Shown one piece after another: positions 50,668-60,077 of a stretch of 64,000 nucleotides of DNA; within the stretch, counting starts at the first letter, position 1; every line of letters starts with the position of its first letter. A program made the translations under genes and the position numbers. The DNA is from Paracoccus sp. PAMC 22219 (lineage in GTDB: Bacteria > Pseudomonadota > Alphaproteobacteria > Rhodobacterales > Rhodobacteraceae), in the NCBI RefSeq assembly GCF_000787695.1, contig NZ_BBPH01000009.1, positions 26,825 to 90,824 of the forward strand, written 5' to 3'. The notes under the pieces are model-generated. The model was not told the origin of the DNA and did no database searches. It was given only the letters and a program-made list of their open reading frames with translations.

Positions 50668-52110
50668 ATGCTGGACCAGCGGAAATTCTATATCGATGGG
50701 GCTTGGGTTGATCCCGTGCAGGCGCGCGACCTGGAGGTGATCGACCCGTCGACCGAGGATGCGGTGGCCGTGATCTCGATCGGCGATCAGGCGGATACCG
50801 ATGCGGCCGTCGCCGCGGCCAAGCGCGCCTTTCCGGCCTGGGCCGCGACGCCGCCCGCCGAGCGCCTGGCCGTGGTCGAGCGCATCCTGGCGGTCTATGA
50901 GCGACGCATGCCCGACATCGCCCGCGCGATCAGCCTAGAGATGGGCGCGCCCCAGGACATGTCGCTGGCCGACCAGGCCGAGGCAGGGGCTTGGCACACG
51001 CGCAACTTCATCACCGCCTTCAAGGATTTCCAGTTCGTCCGTCCCTTGGGCGCGCATGCGCCCGGCAGCATGGTCGCATGGGAGCCAGTGGGCGTTGTCG
51101 GCCTGATCACTCCCTGGAACTGGCCGATGAACCAAGTCACGCTGAAGGTGATCCCGGCGCTGCTGGCGGGTGACACCTGCGTGCTGAAACCGTCCGAGAT
51201 CGCGCCCCTGTCGTCGATGGTCTTTGCCGAAGTGCTGCACGAGGCGGGCGTGCCTGCGGGCGTGTTCAACCTGGTGAACGGCGACGGGGACGGGGTCGGC
51301 AGCCAGCTGTCGGTGCATCCGGACGTCGAGATGATCAGTTTCACCGGGTCGACCCGCGCCGGCATCGCGATCAGCAAGGCGGCCGCGGACAGCCTGAAGA
51401 AGGTGGTGCTGGAACTGGGCGGCAAGGGCGCGAACGTCGTCTTCGCCGATGCCGACGACAAGGCGGTGGCACGCGGCGCGCGGCATTGCTTCTACAACAG
51501 CGGCCAGTCCTGCAATGCGCCGACGCGGATGCTGGTCGAACGGTCGGCCTATGACCGCGCGGTCGAGGTCGCGGCCAAGGTGGCCGAGGAGACCGCCGTT
51601 GCGACCGCGCACCAAGCCGGCAAGCATATCGGCCCGGTGGTCAGTCGCCAGCAGTGGGACAAGATCCAGGGCCTGATCCAGGCCGGCATCGACGAGGGCG
51701 CGCGCCTGGTCGCCGGTGGGACCGGCCTGCCCGAAGGGGTGAACCGCGGCTATTTCGTGCGGCCGACGGTCTTCGCGGATGTGTCGAACGACATGACCGT
51801 GGCCCAGCAGGAGATCTTTGGTCCGGTGCTGTCGATCATTCCCTTCGACAGCGAGGAGGAGGCCGTGGCCATCGCCAACGACACGCCCTATGGCCTGACC
51901 AACTACGTCCAGTCGCAGGACGGCGCGCGTCGCAACCGCGTAGCGCGCCAGCTGCGGGCCGGGATGGTGGAGATGAACGGCGAATCGCGCGGGGCCGGGT
52001 CGGCCTTTGGCGGGGTCAAGAAATCCGGCCGGGCACGCGAAGGCGGCGTGATGGGGCTGGAGGAGTTCATGGACAGCAAGGCCATCAGCGGATGGGACCG
52101 CGACGCCTGA
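50668..52110 (+). CDS. Aldehyde dehydrogenase family protein
   Basis: The 480-residue NAD(P)-dependent enzyme has the standard motifs: PWNWPMNQ (about 149-156), SFTGSTRAG, the general base Glu249 in LELGGKGAN, the nucleophile Cys282 in NSGQSCNAPTR and QEIFGPVLSI. AGGAGGA lies six bases before the ATG. It resembles broad-range ALDHs; the substrate is not evident. It is divergent from the peroxiredoxin gene, and both may serve redox stress. Confidence 0.93.
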   Translation: MLDQRKFYIDGAWVDPVQARDLEVIDPSTEDAVAVISIGDQADTDAAVAAAKRAFPAWAATPPAERLAVVERILAVYERRMPDIARAISLEMGAPQDMSLADQAEAGAWHTRNFITAFKDFQFVRPLGAHAPGSMVAWEPVGVVGLITPWNWPMNQVTLKVIPALLAGDTCVLKPSEIAPLSSMVFAEVLHEAGVPAGVFNLVNGDGDGVGSQLSVHPDVEMISFTGSTRAGIAISKAAADSLKKVVLELGGKGANVVFADADDKAVARGARHCFYNSGQSCNAPTRMLVERSAYDRAVEVAAKVAEETAVATAHQAGKHIGPVVSRQQWDKIQGLIQAGIDEGARLVAGGTGLPEGVNRGYFVRPTVFADVSNDMTVAQQEIFGPVLSIIPFDSEEEAVAIANDTPYGLTNYVQSQDGARRNRVARQLRAGMVEMNGESRGAGSAFGGVKKSGRAREGGVMGLEEFMDSKAISGWDRDA

Positions 52111-52141
52111 AACGACGCGCGGATTTGCGTCCCGCGCCGTG

Positions 52142-52166
52142 CCGGGGGGACTTCCCGTCCCCCCGG
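52142..52166. repeat. REP-like GC-rich palindrome, copy 2
   Basis: CCGGGGGGAC, loop TTCCC, GTCCCCCCGG form a ten-base stem after the aldehyde dehydrogenase gene. The following ACCCCCCTGCGGG carries the reverse complement of the core seen near 33310-33338, suggesting two members of one intergenic repeat type. Confidence 0.45.
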
Positions 52167-52246
52167 ACCCCCCTGCGGGAGTGCCTCGCATGCCGGGATG
52201 CGGTGTGACCGGTTGCAAGATGGCGCTATGTTAACGGGGTGCAATT

Positions 52247-52301
52247 GCGGGGGCATCGCCCCCGCGCGAAAGCCGGCCCCCTCGATGGGGGCCGGCTTTC
52301 G
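52247..52301. terminator. Two tandem hairpins between converging transcripts
   Basis: The first hairpin is GCGGGGGC-ATC-GCCCCCGC (52247-52265). The second is a 15-base perfect stem, CGAAAGCCGGCCCCC, loop TCGAT (52267-52301). They lie between the aldehyde dehydrogenase gene and the response regulator gene, which converge. The second stem carries TTTCG at its right end, so it acts most likely as a terminator for the rightward transcript; both strands are possible. Confidence 0.7.
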
Positions 52302-52343
52302 CCGCCACCGCCCGGCAGGGCAAATGGCGATCCGCTGCGGGGC

Positions 52344-53045
52344 TCAGCCGATCTCGGCCAGGAAGATGTAGCCCGCGCCGTAGATCGTCTTGATCAGGCG
52401 GGGGTTCTTCGGGTCTTCGCCCAGCTTGGTGCGCAGCCGAGAGATGCGGACGTCCATCGCCCGGTCGAAGCTGTCCCCCGCCGTGCCTCCCAGGGTTTCC
52501 AGCATCTGCGCGCGGGTGATCAGGCGGCGGGGATTGTCGGTGAACAGGCGCAGCACCTCTGCCTCGGCGTGGCTCAGCGGCGTTTCGGTGCCGTGGGGTG
52601 ATGTCAGCAGATAGCGGTCGAAATCCGCAGTCCAGCCCGCAAAGCGCAATGTCTGCGCACGGGTTGCCGCACCTTGCGCCGGCTTGCGCAGGCGGGCGCG
52701 GATGCGGGCGACGACCTCGGCCGGCTCGAAGGGCTTGGTGATGTAATCGTCGGCCCCCAGTTCCAGCCCCGTCACGCGGTCCTGGACCTGTGCGCGCCCC
52801 GATACGATGATGATGACCGCGCCCGAATCCGACGCAAGCCGATGAACCAGCGCCAGCCCGTCCCGGTCCGGCAGGCCCAGGTCGATCAGGCAGGCATCCG
52901 GCGTGATGCGGCGCAGGGCTGCCTCGAATTCGGTGGCGCGGCCGAAGCTTTGGGTGCGAAAGCCAGCCTGCTCCAGCGCCGCCGACAGGATGCGGCGGAT
53001 CTGCGGTTCGTCGTCCAGGATCGCGATCAGGGGGGCGTCGGTCAT
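52344..53045 (-). CDS. OmpR-family response regulator
   Basis: The 233-residue regulator has a receiver domain (about 1-120) with acidic residues D11/D12, phospho-acceptor Asp55 in LIDLGLPDRDG and lysine in ADDYITKPF, followed by a winged-helix DNA-binding domain (about 130-230, LSHAEAEVLRLF and the terminal TIYGAGYIF). It overlaps the hybrid kinase gene by four bases, so the two form a pair. The most likely targets are the divergent ligase-transporter genes. Confidence 0.93.
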   Translation of the reverse strand: MTDAPLIAILDDEPQIRRILSAALEQAGFRTQSFGRATEFEAALRRITPDACLIDLGLPDRDGLALVHRLASDSGAVIIIVSGRAQVQDRVTGLELGADDYITKPFEPAEVVARIRARLRKPAQGAATRAQTLRFAGWTADFDRYLLTSPHGTETPLSHAEAEVLRLFTDNPRRLITRAQMLETLGGTAGDSFDRAMDVRISRLRTKLGEDPKNPRLIKTIYGAGYIFLAEIG

Positions 53046-54928
53046 GGCATCTCCTTTGCGGGGGCGGCCAGCGCGGCGGCCAGGCGCGGCGCCGTCACGG
53101 GCTTGGTCAGCACCGGCACCGGCGCGCGGGCGCGCAGCGGATCGCCCGGCGGCAGCGAGGTCATCAGCACCAGCGGCACGCCCCCCGCCAGATCCAGTCC
53201 CAGCCCGTCGCCCAGCTGGATGTCCGACAGGATCACCTCCAGCCCCGGCAGGTCGGTCAGCGCGCGCGCCTCGGACAGGGACGCGGCCTCGATCACCGCG
53301 TGGCCCAGCCCGGTCAGCTGGTCGCGGACCTGGGCGCGGATCTGGTCGTCATCCTCGACCAGCAGGACCATCCGCCGCGCGACGGGTCGCCAAGGCAGGC
53401 GCAGCACGACCTGCGCCCCGCGCGGACCGTTTGACAGGCGCATCGTGCCGCCGACCATCTTGGTCTGGTCATAGACCATCGACAGGCCCAGACCCGAGCC
53501 CTGCCCCTTTTTCGTGGTGAAGAAGGGCTCCGTCGCGCGGGACAGGGCCTCGGGGGTGAACCCCGGACCGGTATCGCCCACCGTCAGCTCCAGCCAGTCG
53601 CCGCTGCGCCGCGCCTTCAGCGTGATGACGCCGGGCGCGGTGATCGCAGCGTTGGCGTTCAGGATCAGGTTCAGCGCCGAATCCTGCAGCGCGCCGGGGT
53701 CCAGCAGCAGCTGTCCCGGCGGCAAGGCCACCGCCAGGTCCAGGCGTGTGCCCTCGGACAGCGACGGGCGGGCCAGCACCGCCAGGTCGGACAGCAGCGC
53801 GGGCAGGTCGGTCGGCTCCAGCGCGGGTTCGCGCGCGCCGGTGATCTGCGCCAGCCGATCCAGCAGCGAGGCCCCGCGACGGGCGGCGGCCAGCGTCGCG
53901 TGCACATCCTCGGCCGCATCCGGCGGCAGGTCGCGGGCAGACAGCCGGGCCTGCAGGCCCAGGATGATCGTCAGCAGGTTGCCGAAATCATGCGCCATGC
54001 CGCTGGTCAGCTGTGCGGCCAGGTTGCGGCGCGCGGCATGGGCCAGCGCCTCGCGCGACTGCACCTCGGCGCTGACATCGGTGGACAGGATATAGACGCC
54101 CTGCCCGTCGCGGTCGGGGGTCAGCGCGATGCGGATGCGCCGACCGGACGTGGGATGCGTGATCTCGAACACCTGCGGGTCGCCTGACAGCGCGCGGTCC
54201 ATGAAGGGGCGCAGCGTCTGGGCCGTGGCCGTGCCAAGCGCCTGTTCCAGCGTCAGGCCGATGATGTCGCCCTCGGCCCCCGGAAAGATCACCGGCAGGC
54301 GGCGGTTGGAAAACGTATAGCGATACTGTGCATCCATATGCGCGATATGGGCGGGGACCATCTCGGTCACCTGTCGCGTGCGGGCCTCGGTCCGGGTCAG
54401 GATGCGCTGCGCCTCGGACAGGGCGGCGTTGGTCGCGGCCAGCTTGCGGTTCGCCGCCGCCAGCCGTTCGGCGTTCAGCAGCACCTGTTCCGACAGCGCG
54501 TCCGACCGCGCCCGCAGCAGCGATTCCTGACGCTTGATGTCGGTGATGTCGGTATAGACGGTGACCCAGCCCCCTTGGGACAGCGGCGCGCCCTCGACCG
54601 CGACCCACCGGCCGTCGGCGCGTTCGCGTTCGAAGTAATGCGGCTGGAACGTGCGGGCCTGGGCCACGCGCAGGGCGACGGCCTGTTCGGGATCCTCGGT
54701 CGGGCCGTATTCGCCGCGCCGGGCCAGGAAACGGATCGTGTCCTCGAAATGGCTGCCGGGCAGGGTTAGGTCGTCGGGCAGGTCGAACATCGTCTGATAC
54801 TGGCGGTTGGCCACCGCCAGCCGCAGGTCCGCGTCAAAGATCGACAGCGCCTGGCCGATCAGGTTCAGCCCCGACCGGGTCAGGTCGGCGCGGATCTCGG
54901 CCCGCGTGACGGGGTCGGGGTGGTGCAT
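53042..54928 (-). CDS. PAS-domain hybrid sensor histidine kinase
   Basis: The 628-residue kinase has no membrane segment. A PAS-type domain (LSIFDADLRLAVANRQYQTM, about 27-140), a coiled coil (about 145-195), a second PAS (about 195-290), the phospho-acceptor His313 in GMAHDFGNLL, an ATP-binding domain with DTGPGFTPEAL and GSGLGLSMVY (about 420-525), and a C-terminal receiver with Asp569 (VILSDIQLGDG) follow in order. A cytoplasmic signal such as an imported metabolite or redox state is likely. It is paired with the OmpR regulator and divergent from the ligase operon. Confidence 0.92.
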   Translation of the reverse strand: MHHPDPVTRAEIRADLTRSGLNLIGQALSIFDADLRLAVANRQYQTMFDLPDDLTLPGSHFEDTIRFLARRGEYGPTEDPEQAVALRVAQARTFQPHYFERERADGRWVAVEGAPLSQGGWVTVYTDITDIKRQESLLRARSDALSEQVLLNAERLAAANRKLAATNAALSEAQRILTRTEARTRQVTEMVPAHIAHMDAQYRYTFSNRRLPVIFPGAEGDIIGLTLEQALGTATAQTLRPFMDRALSGDPQVFEITHPTSGRRIRIALTPDRDGQGVYILSTDVSAEVQSREALAHAARRNLAAQLTSGMAHDFGNLLTIILGLQARLSARDLPPDAAEDVHATLAAARRGASLLDRLAQITGAREPALEPTDLPALLSDLAVLARPSLSEGTRLDLAVALPPGQLLLDPGALQDSALNLILNANAAITAPGVITLKARRSGDWLELTVGDTGPGFTPEALSRATEPFFTTKKGQGSGLGLSMVYDQTKMVGGTMRLSNGPRGAQVVLRLPWRPVARRMVLLVEDDDQIRAQVRDQLTGLGHAVIEAASLSEARALTDLPGLEVILSDIQLGDGLGLDLAGGVPLVLMTSLPPGDPLRARAPVPVLTKPVTAPRLAAALAAPAKEMP

Positions 54929-55101
54929 GGCGGTCTCCTCCGCCTCTTGGCCTAGCACCGGCGCAGGCCCTGCGAAAGCGTCGTAACATTTCGTTGGAAT
55001 CGCGTAAAACTGGCGCAAGGATTGGCGCCAATGGTATGTGTGTCGCGGGGCACGGGGAGGTGCCGCACGACAGGGCGCCCACGCGCCTTGAGGGAGGACA
55101 A

Positions 55102-57077
55102 ATGACCGTTCAGCAAACGCCCCCGGGCGACCTGCAATCCGTGCCCGCGCTGCTGGCGCGCAACGTTGCCCGCTTTGGCGACCGCCCCGCATATCGCGAG
55201 AAGGAATTCGGGATCTGGCAAAGCTGGACCTGGACCCAGGCCGCGGACGAGATCCGCGCGCTGGCGATGGGGCTGATGGCGCAGGGGCTGGTCCCGGGCG
55301 ATCACATGGCGATCATCGGGCGCAACCGCCCGGCGCATTACTGGGGCATGATCGCGGCGCAGATGTGCGGCGCCATCCCTGTGCCCCTGTACCAGGACGC
55401 TGTGGCCGAGGAGATGGCCTATGTGCTGGACCATTGCGGCGCGCGTTTCGTGCTGTGCGGCGATCAGGAGCAGGTCGACAAGGTGCTGGAGGTCGAGCAG
55501 ACCACCGGCGCGTCGGCCCGTATCATCTATACCGACGCGCGCGGCCTGCGGAAATACGACCATGCGAACATGGCGTCGATGGCCGATGTGCAGGCGCAGG
55601 GACGGGCCGGGGCCGCGACCCTGGGGCCGCGACTGGACGCGATCGTGGCGGGGCTGAATTACGACAGCACCTGCGTGATGCTGTACACCAGTGGCACGAC
55701 GGGCAAGCCCAAGGGCGTCGTCTTGTCCAACCGCAACATCATCGAGACCGCCCGCAACACCGCCGATTTCGACCATCTGACCGAGGTCGAGGAGATCGTG
55801 GCCTATCTGCCGATGGCCTGGGTCGGCGATTTCATCTTTTCGATGGGTCAGGCGATGTGGTCCGGCTTCACCGTGAACTGCCCCGAAGGGGCGCACACGA
55901 TGATGACCGACATGCGCGAGATCGGGCCGACCTATTTCTTTGCGCCCCCGCGCGTGTTCGAGACGCAGCTGACCTCGGTCATGATCCGCATGGAGGATGC
56001 CAGCCGCCTGAAACGCTGGCTGTTCAAGCGCGGCATGGCGGTCGCGCATCGCGCGGGCCCGGCGCTGCTGGACGGCAAGACCGTAGGCCTTGGCGACAAG
56101 CTGGCCTATGCCTTGGGCAAGGTGTTCGTCTTTGGCCCGCTGAAGAACACCCTGGGCCTGAGCCGCGTGCGCGTGGGCTATACCGCCGGAGAGGCGATCG
56201 GGCCCGAGATCTTTGATTTCTATCGCAGCCTGGGGATCAACCTGAAGCAGCTTTACGGCCAGACCGAGGCATCGGTCTTTATCACCCAGCAGCCCGACGG
56301 CAGGTGCGGTCCGACACGGTGGGCGTGCCCAGCCCCGGCGTCGAGGTCCGCATCGGCGACAACGGAGAGGTCTATTACCGCAGCCCCGGCACCTTCGTCG
56401 AATATTACAAGAACGCCGACAGCACCGCGTCCACCAAGGACGCCGAGGGCTGGGTTGCCACGGGCGATGCGGGGTTCTTCGAGGAGGCGACCGGTCATCT
56501 GCGCATCATCGACCGCGCCAAGGACGTGGGCCGCATGGCCGACGGGTCGATGTTCGCCCCCAAATATGTCGAGAACAAGCTGAAGTTCTATCCCAACATC
56601 CTGGAGGCCGTGGTCATCGGCAACGGCCGCGAGTTCTGCACCGCGATGATCAACATCGACCTGACCGCGGTGGGCAACTGGGCCGAAAGGAACAACATCG
56701 CCTATGGCAGCTATCAGGAACTGGCGGGCCACCCGCAGGTCTATGATCAGATCCGCCAGCATATGGAGGCCGTGAACGAATCCGTGGCCCAGGACCCGAT
56801 GCTGTCGGGCTGTCAGGTTCATCGGTTCCTGGTGCTGCACAAGGAGCTGGACCCCGATGACGGAGAGATGACCCGCACCCGCAAGGTCCGCCGCGCCGTC
56901 ATCACCGAGAAGTTCCACGACCTGGTCACCGCACTCTATGACGGATCGTCCAGCGTGCACACCCGGACCGAGGTCACATACGAGGACGGCCGCAAGGGCG
57001 CGATCAGCGCGACCCTGCGCATCGAGGATGCCCGCGTCTTCGGCGACGCGGCCCGGCACAAGGCAGCGGCGGAATGA
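55102..57077 (+). CDS. AMP-forming long-chain type acyl-CoA ligase (frameshifted)
   Basis: The protein activates a carboxylic acid to its CoA thioester through an acyl-adenylate. It is a large ligase of the FadD15/FAA1 type (about 658 residues corrected). The AMP-binding signature LYTSGTTGKPKG lies at about residues 194-205, and LKQLYGQTEASVFI and EGWVATGDAGFFEE are present. At about 56301 one G is missing; the next frame continues VRSDTVGVPSPGVEV. The start at 55102 has AGGGAGGA upstream. It leads the cluster with the Liv-type transporter. Substrate unknown. Confidence 0.88.
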
Positions 57078-57895
57078 ATGCGATGACACAGGACGGATAC
57101 GTGACCGCCGACGGCCGCCAGATCGGCCCCGTGGTGATGGAGCTGAAGAACATCACCCTGCGGTTCGGCGGCGTGGTCGCCATCAAGGACATCAGCTTCG
57201 ACATCCGCCAGGGAGAGATCCGCGCGATCATCGGCCCCAACGGCGCGGGCAAGTCGTCGATGCTGAACGTCATCTCCGGGTTCTATCACCCGCAGGACGG
57301 CCAGGTGATCTTCAAGGGCCAGCCGCGCCCGGCGATGAAGCCCTATCAGGTCGCGCGGCTGGGCATCGCCCGCACCTTCCAGAACATCGCGCTGTTCGAC
57401 GGCATGTCGGTGCTGGACAACATCATGACCGGTCGCCTGAACAAGATGAAGGCGGGCTTTCTGTCCCAGGCCATCTGGTGGGGCGCGGCCGAGCGCGAGG
57501 AGAACGAGAACCGCGCCGCGGTCGAACGCATCATCGATTTCCTGGAGATCCAGAACATCCGCAAGACGCCCGTGGGACGCCTGCCTTACGGCCTGAAAAA
57601 GCGGGTCGAGCTGGCCCGCGCGCTGGCGGCCGAACCGAACCTGCTGCTGCTGGACGAGCCGATGGCCGGCATGAACGTCGAGGAGAAGGAGGACATGTCC
57701 CGCTTCATCCTGTCGGTGAACGACGAATTCGGCACCACCATCTGCCTGATCGAACACGACATGGGCGTGGTCATGGACCTGTCAGACCGCGTGGTCGTGA
57801 TGGATTACGGCAAGAAGATCGGCGACGGCACCCCCGCCGAGGTGCGCAGCAATCAGGCGGTGATCGACGCCTATCTGGGCGTGGCCCATGACTGA
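57074..57895 (+). CDS. Branched-chain amino acid type ABC transporter ATPase, LivG-like
   Basis: This 273-residue ATPase powers the importer. It shows Walker A GPNGAGKS (about 54-61), the LivG-type Q-loop region GIARTFQNIALF, signature LPYGLKKRVELARAL in place of LSGGQ, Walker B LLLLDEPMAGMN and the switch histidine in LIEHDMGVV. The start overlaps the ligase stop by four bases. Homology places it with urea and branched-chain amino acid ABC importers, whose substrate range is broad. Confidence 0.9.
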   Translation: MNAMTQDGYVTADGRQIGPVVMELKNITLRFGGVVAIKDISFDIRQGEIRAIIGPNGAGKSSMLNVISGFYHPQDGQVIFKGQPRPAMKPYQVARLGIARTFQNIALFDGMSVLDNIMTGRLNKMKAGFLSQAIWWGAAEREENENRAAVERIIDFLEIQNIRKTPVGRLPYGLKKRVELARALAAEPNLLLLDEPMAGMNVEEKEDMSRFILSVNDEFGTTICLIEHDMGVVMDLSDRVVVMDYGKKIGDGTPAEVRSNQAVIDAYLGVAHD

Positions 57896-57913
57896 CCGGA
57901 AAGGAACCGCGTG

Positions 57914-58896
57914 ATGGATCAGTTCATCTTTGCCGCCGAAGTCGTGCTTAACGGCCTGATGACCGGGGTCATGTACGCGCTTGTGGCGCTTGGCTTCGTG
58001 CTGATCTTCAAGCGTCGGGCGTCTTCAACTATGCCCAAGGGGTTCTGGCGCTGTTCGCGGCGCTGACGCTGGTGGGCATCCAGAACGGCCAGGTGCCCTT
58101 TGCCCATCTGATCAACGCGACATTCGGCACCAGTCTGCACCATTTCGGCTGGACGGTGCCCGCGGTCCTGGCCGTGGCGCTGACCGCGCTGATCATGGTG
58201 CTGCTGGCCTTCCTGATCGAAAAGCTGGTCCTGCAGCATCTGGTGGGACAGGAGCCGATCATCCTGTTCATGGCGACCATCGGCCTGGCCTATTTCCTGG
58301 AGGGCCTGGGCGACGTGATGTGGGGCGCTGACATCAAGGCGTTGGACGTGGGCCTGCCGCAGGGCATCTCGGACGGCATCGAGGCGGTGACCGGCCAGTG
58401 GTTCGGTTACGGCTTCTTCATCGACCGGCTGGACCTCTGGGCCACGCTGATCGCGGCCATGCTGGTCGCGGCGCTGGTGGCATTCGCGCAATACACCAAG
58501 CAGGGCCGCGCCATGCGGGCGGTGGCCGACGACCATCAGGCGGCGATGTCGGTGGGCATCAGCCTGCGCTTCATCTGGGTGATGGTCTGGTCGATCGCGG
58601 GCTTCGTGGCGCTGGTCGCGGGCATCATGTGGGGCACGAAATCGGGGGTGCAGTTCAGCCTGTCGCTGATCGCGCTCAAGGCGCTGCCGGTGCTGATGCT
58701 GGGCGGCTTCACCTCGATCCCCGGCGCCATCGTCGGCGGGCTGATCATCGGCGTGGGCGAGAAGCTGTTCGAATTCACCATCGGCCCGATGGTCGGCGGC
58801 GCGACCGAGAACTGGTTCGCCTATGTCCTGGCGCTGATCTTCCTGGTGTTCCGACCCCAGGGGCTGTTCGGCGAACGCATCATCGAACGGGTGTGA
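57914..58896 (+). CDS. Liv-type ABC transporter permease, LivH-like (frameshifted)
   Basis: This inner-membrane permease starts MDQFIFAAEVVLNGLMTG and, after a one-base loss at about 58012, continues NYAQGVLALFAALTLVGIQ. Correcting the shift gives SGVFNYAQG, the normal LivH segment. Eight or so membrane helices follow (for example FLEGLGDVMWG and GGFTSIPGAIVGGLIIGVGE). The corrected length is about 327 residues. It follows livG-like by 18 bases. A GTG at 57911 could also start it. Confidence 0.88.
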
Positions 58897-58953
58897 CCAT
58901 GACGCGTCCTCTTTGCAGAAATACTCCGGCGACCGCGCTGAAAGGAACATCCG

Positions 58954-60030
58954 ATGATCTATCGTGAGGCCGGCGACTTCAAGACCAGCTACCGCGACGA
59001 CAGCCAGACCTTTCCGATCCGTCTGGACCGCTGGGGCTATTACGCGATCATGGCCGTGGCCTTCGGGATCATCCCGTTCGTCATCAACGATTACTGGGCC
59101 AATGCGGTGCTGGTGCCGTTCCTGATCTATGCCATCGCGGCGTTGGGGCTGAACGTGCTGACCGGATATGCGGGTCAGGTCAGCCTGGGGACCGGCGGCT
59201 TCATGGCCGTGGGCGCCTATGCGGTCTACAAGCTGATGACGTCCTTTCCCGATGTCAGCATCGTCATCCACATCCTTCTGGCGGGCGGCATCACCGCCGG
59301 GGTTGGCGTGCTGTTCGGCCTGCCCAGCCTGCGCATCAAGGGGTTCTATCTGGCGGTGGCCACGCTGGCCGCGCAGTTCTTCCTGGTGTGGCTGTTCAAC
59401 AAGGTGCCGTGGTTCTACAATTATTCGGCCTCGGGCCAGATCACCTCGCCGACGCGCACGGTGTTCGACCAGGCCGTGACCGGCCCCGCCGCCACCGCGC
59501 CCGCGAAATACCTGATCTGCCTCGTCTTCGCCTTTGCGCTGGCGTGGCTGGCGCGCAACCTGACGCGGGGCAGCCTGGGCCGCAAATGGATGGCGATCCG
59601 CGACATGGACATCGCCGCCGAGATCATCGGCGTGAACCCCCTGCGCGCGAAACTGTCGGCCTTTGCGGTCAGCAGCTTCTTCATCGGCATCGCGGGCGCG
59701 CTGCTGTTCGCGGTCTATCTGGGCGCGGCCGAGGTCGGAGAGGCCTTCGGCATCAACAAGAGCTTTCTGGTGCTGTTCATGATCATCATCGGCGGCCTGG
59801 GCAGCATCTTCGGCAGCTTTGCCGGCGCGGCCTTCCTGGTGCTGCTGCCGGTGCTGCTCAAGAACTTTCTGGTCGGCAACATGGGCTGGCCGACCGACCT
59901 TGCCGCCCATATCGAACTGATGATCGTGGGCGCGCTGATCGTGACCTTCCTCATCGTCGAGCCGCATGGACTGGCGCGCCTGTGGCGCCTGGCCAAGGAC
60001 AAGCTGCGGCTGTGGCCGTTCCCGCATTAA
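58954..60030 (+). CDS. Liv-type ABC transporter permease, LivM-like
   Basis: The second permease has 358 residues with about nine to ten membrane helices and the family motifs LNVLTGYAGQVSLGTGGFM (about 64-82), KGFYLAVATLAAQFF, RKWMAIRDMDIAAEIIGVN and GGLGSIFGSFAGAAF. A 57-base gap separates it from the livH-like gene. No frameshift was seen. Confidence 0.93.
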   Translation: MIYREAGDFKTSYRDDSQTFPIRLDRWGYYAIMAVAFGIIPFVINDYWANAVLVPFLIYAIAALGLNVLTGYAGQVSLGTGGFMAVGAYAVYKLMTSFPDVSIVIHILLAGGITAGVGVLFGLPSLRIKGFYLAVATLAAQFFLVWLFNKVPWFYNYSASGQITSPTRTVFDQAVTGPAATAPAKYLICLVFAFALAWLARNLTRGSLGRKWMAIRDMDIAAEIIGVNPLRAKLSAFAVSSFFIGIAGALLFAVYLGAAEVGEAFGINKSFLVLFMIIIGGLGSIFGSFAGAAFLVLLPVLLKNFLVGNMGWPTDLAAHIELMIVGALIVTFLIVEPHGLARLWRLAKDKLRLWPFPH

Positions 60031-60077
60031 CGTCAAGACCGGGCAACCGGCATCGCATCTCTGGGAGGAGACCCGCA

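Noticed and set aside
52213..52232. A promoter for a small RNA at TTGCAA and TATGTT near 52213-52232
   Set aside because: The spacing between the two boxes is only about eight bases.
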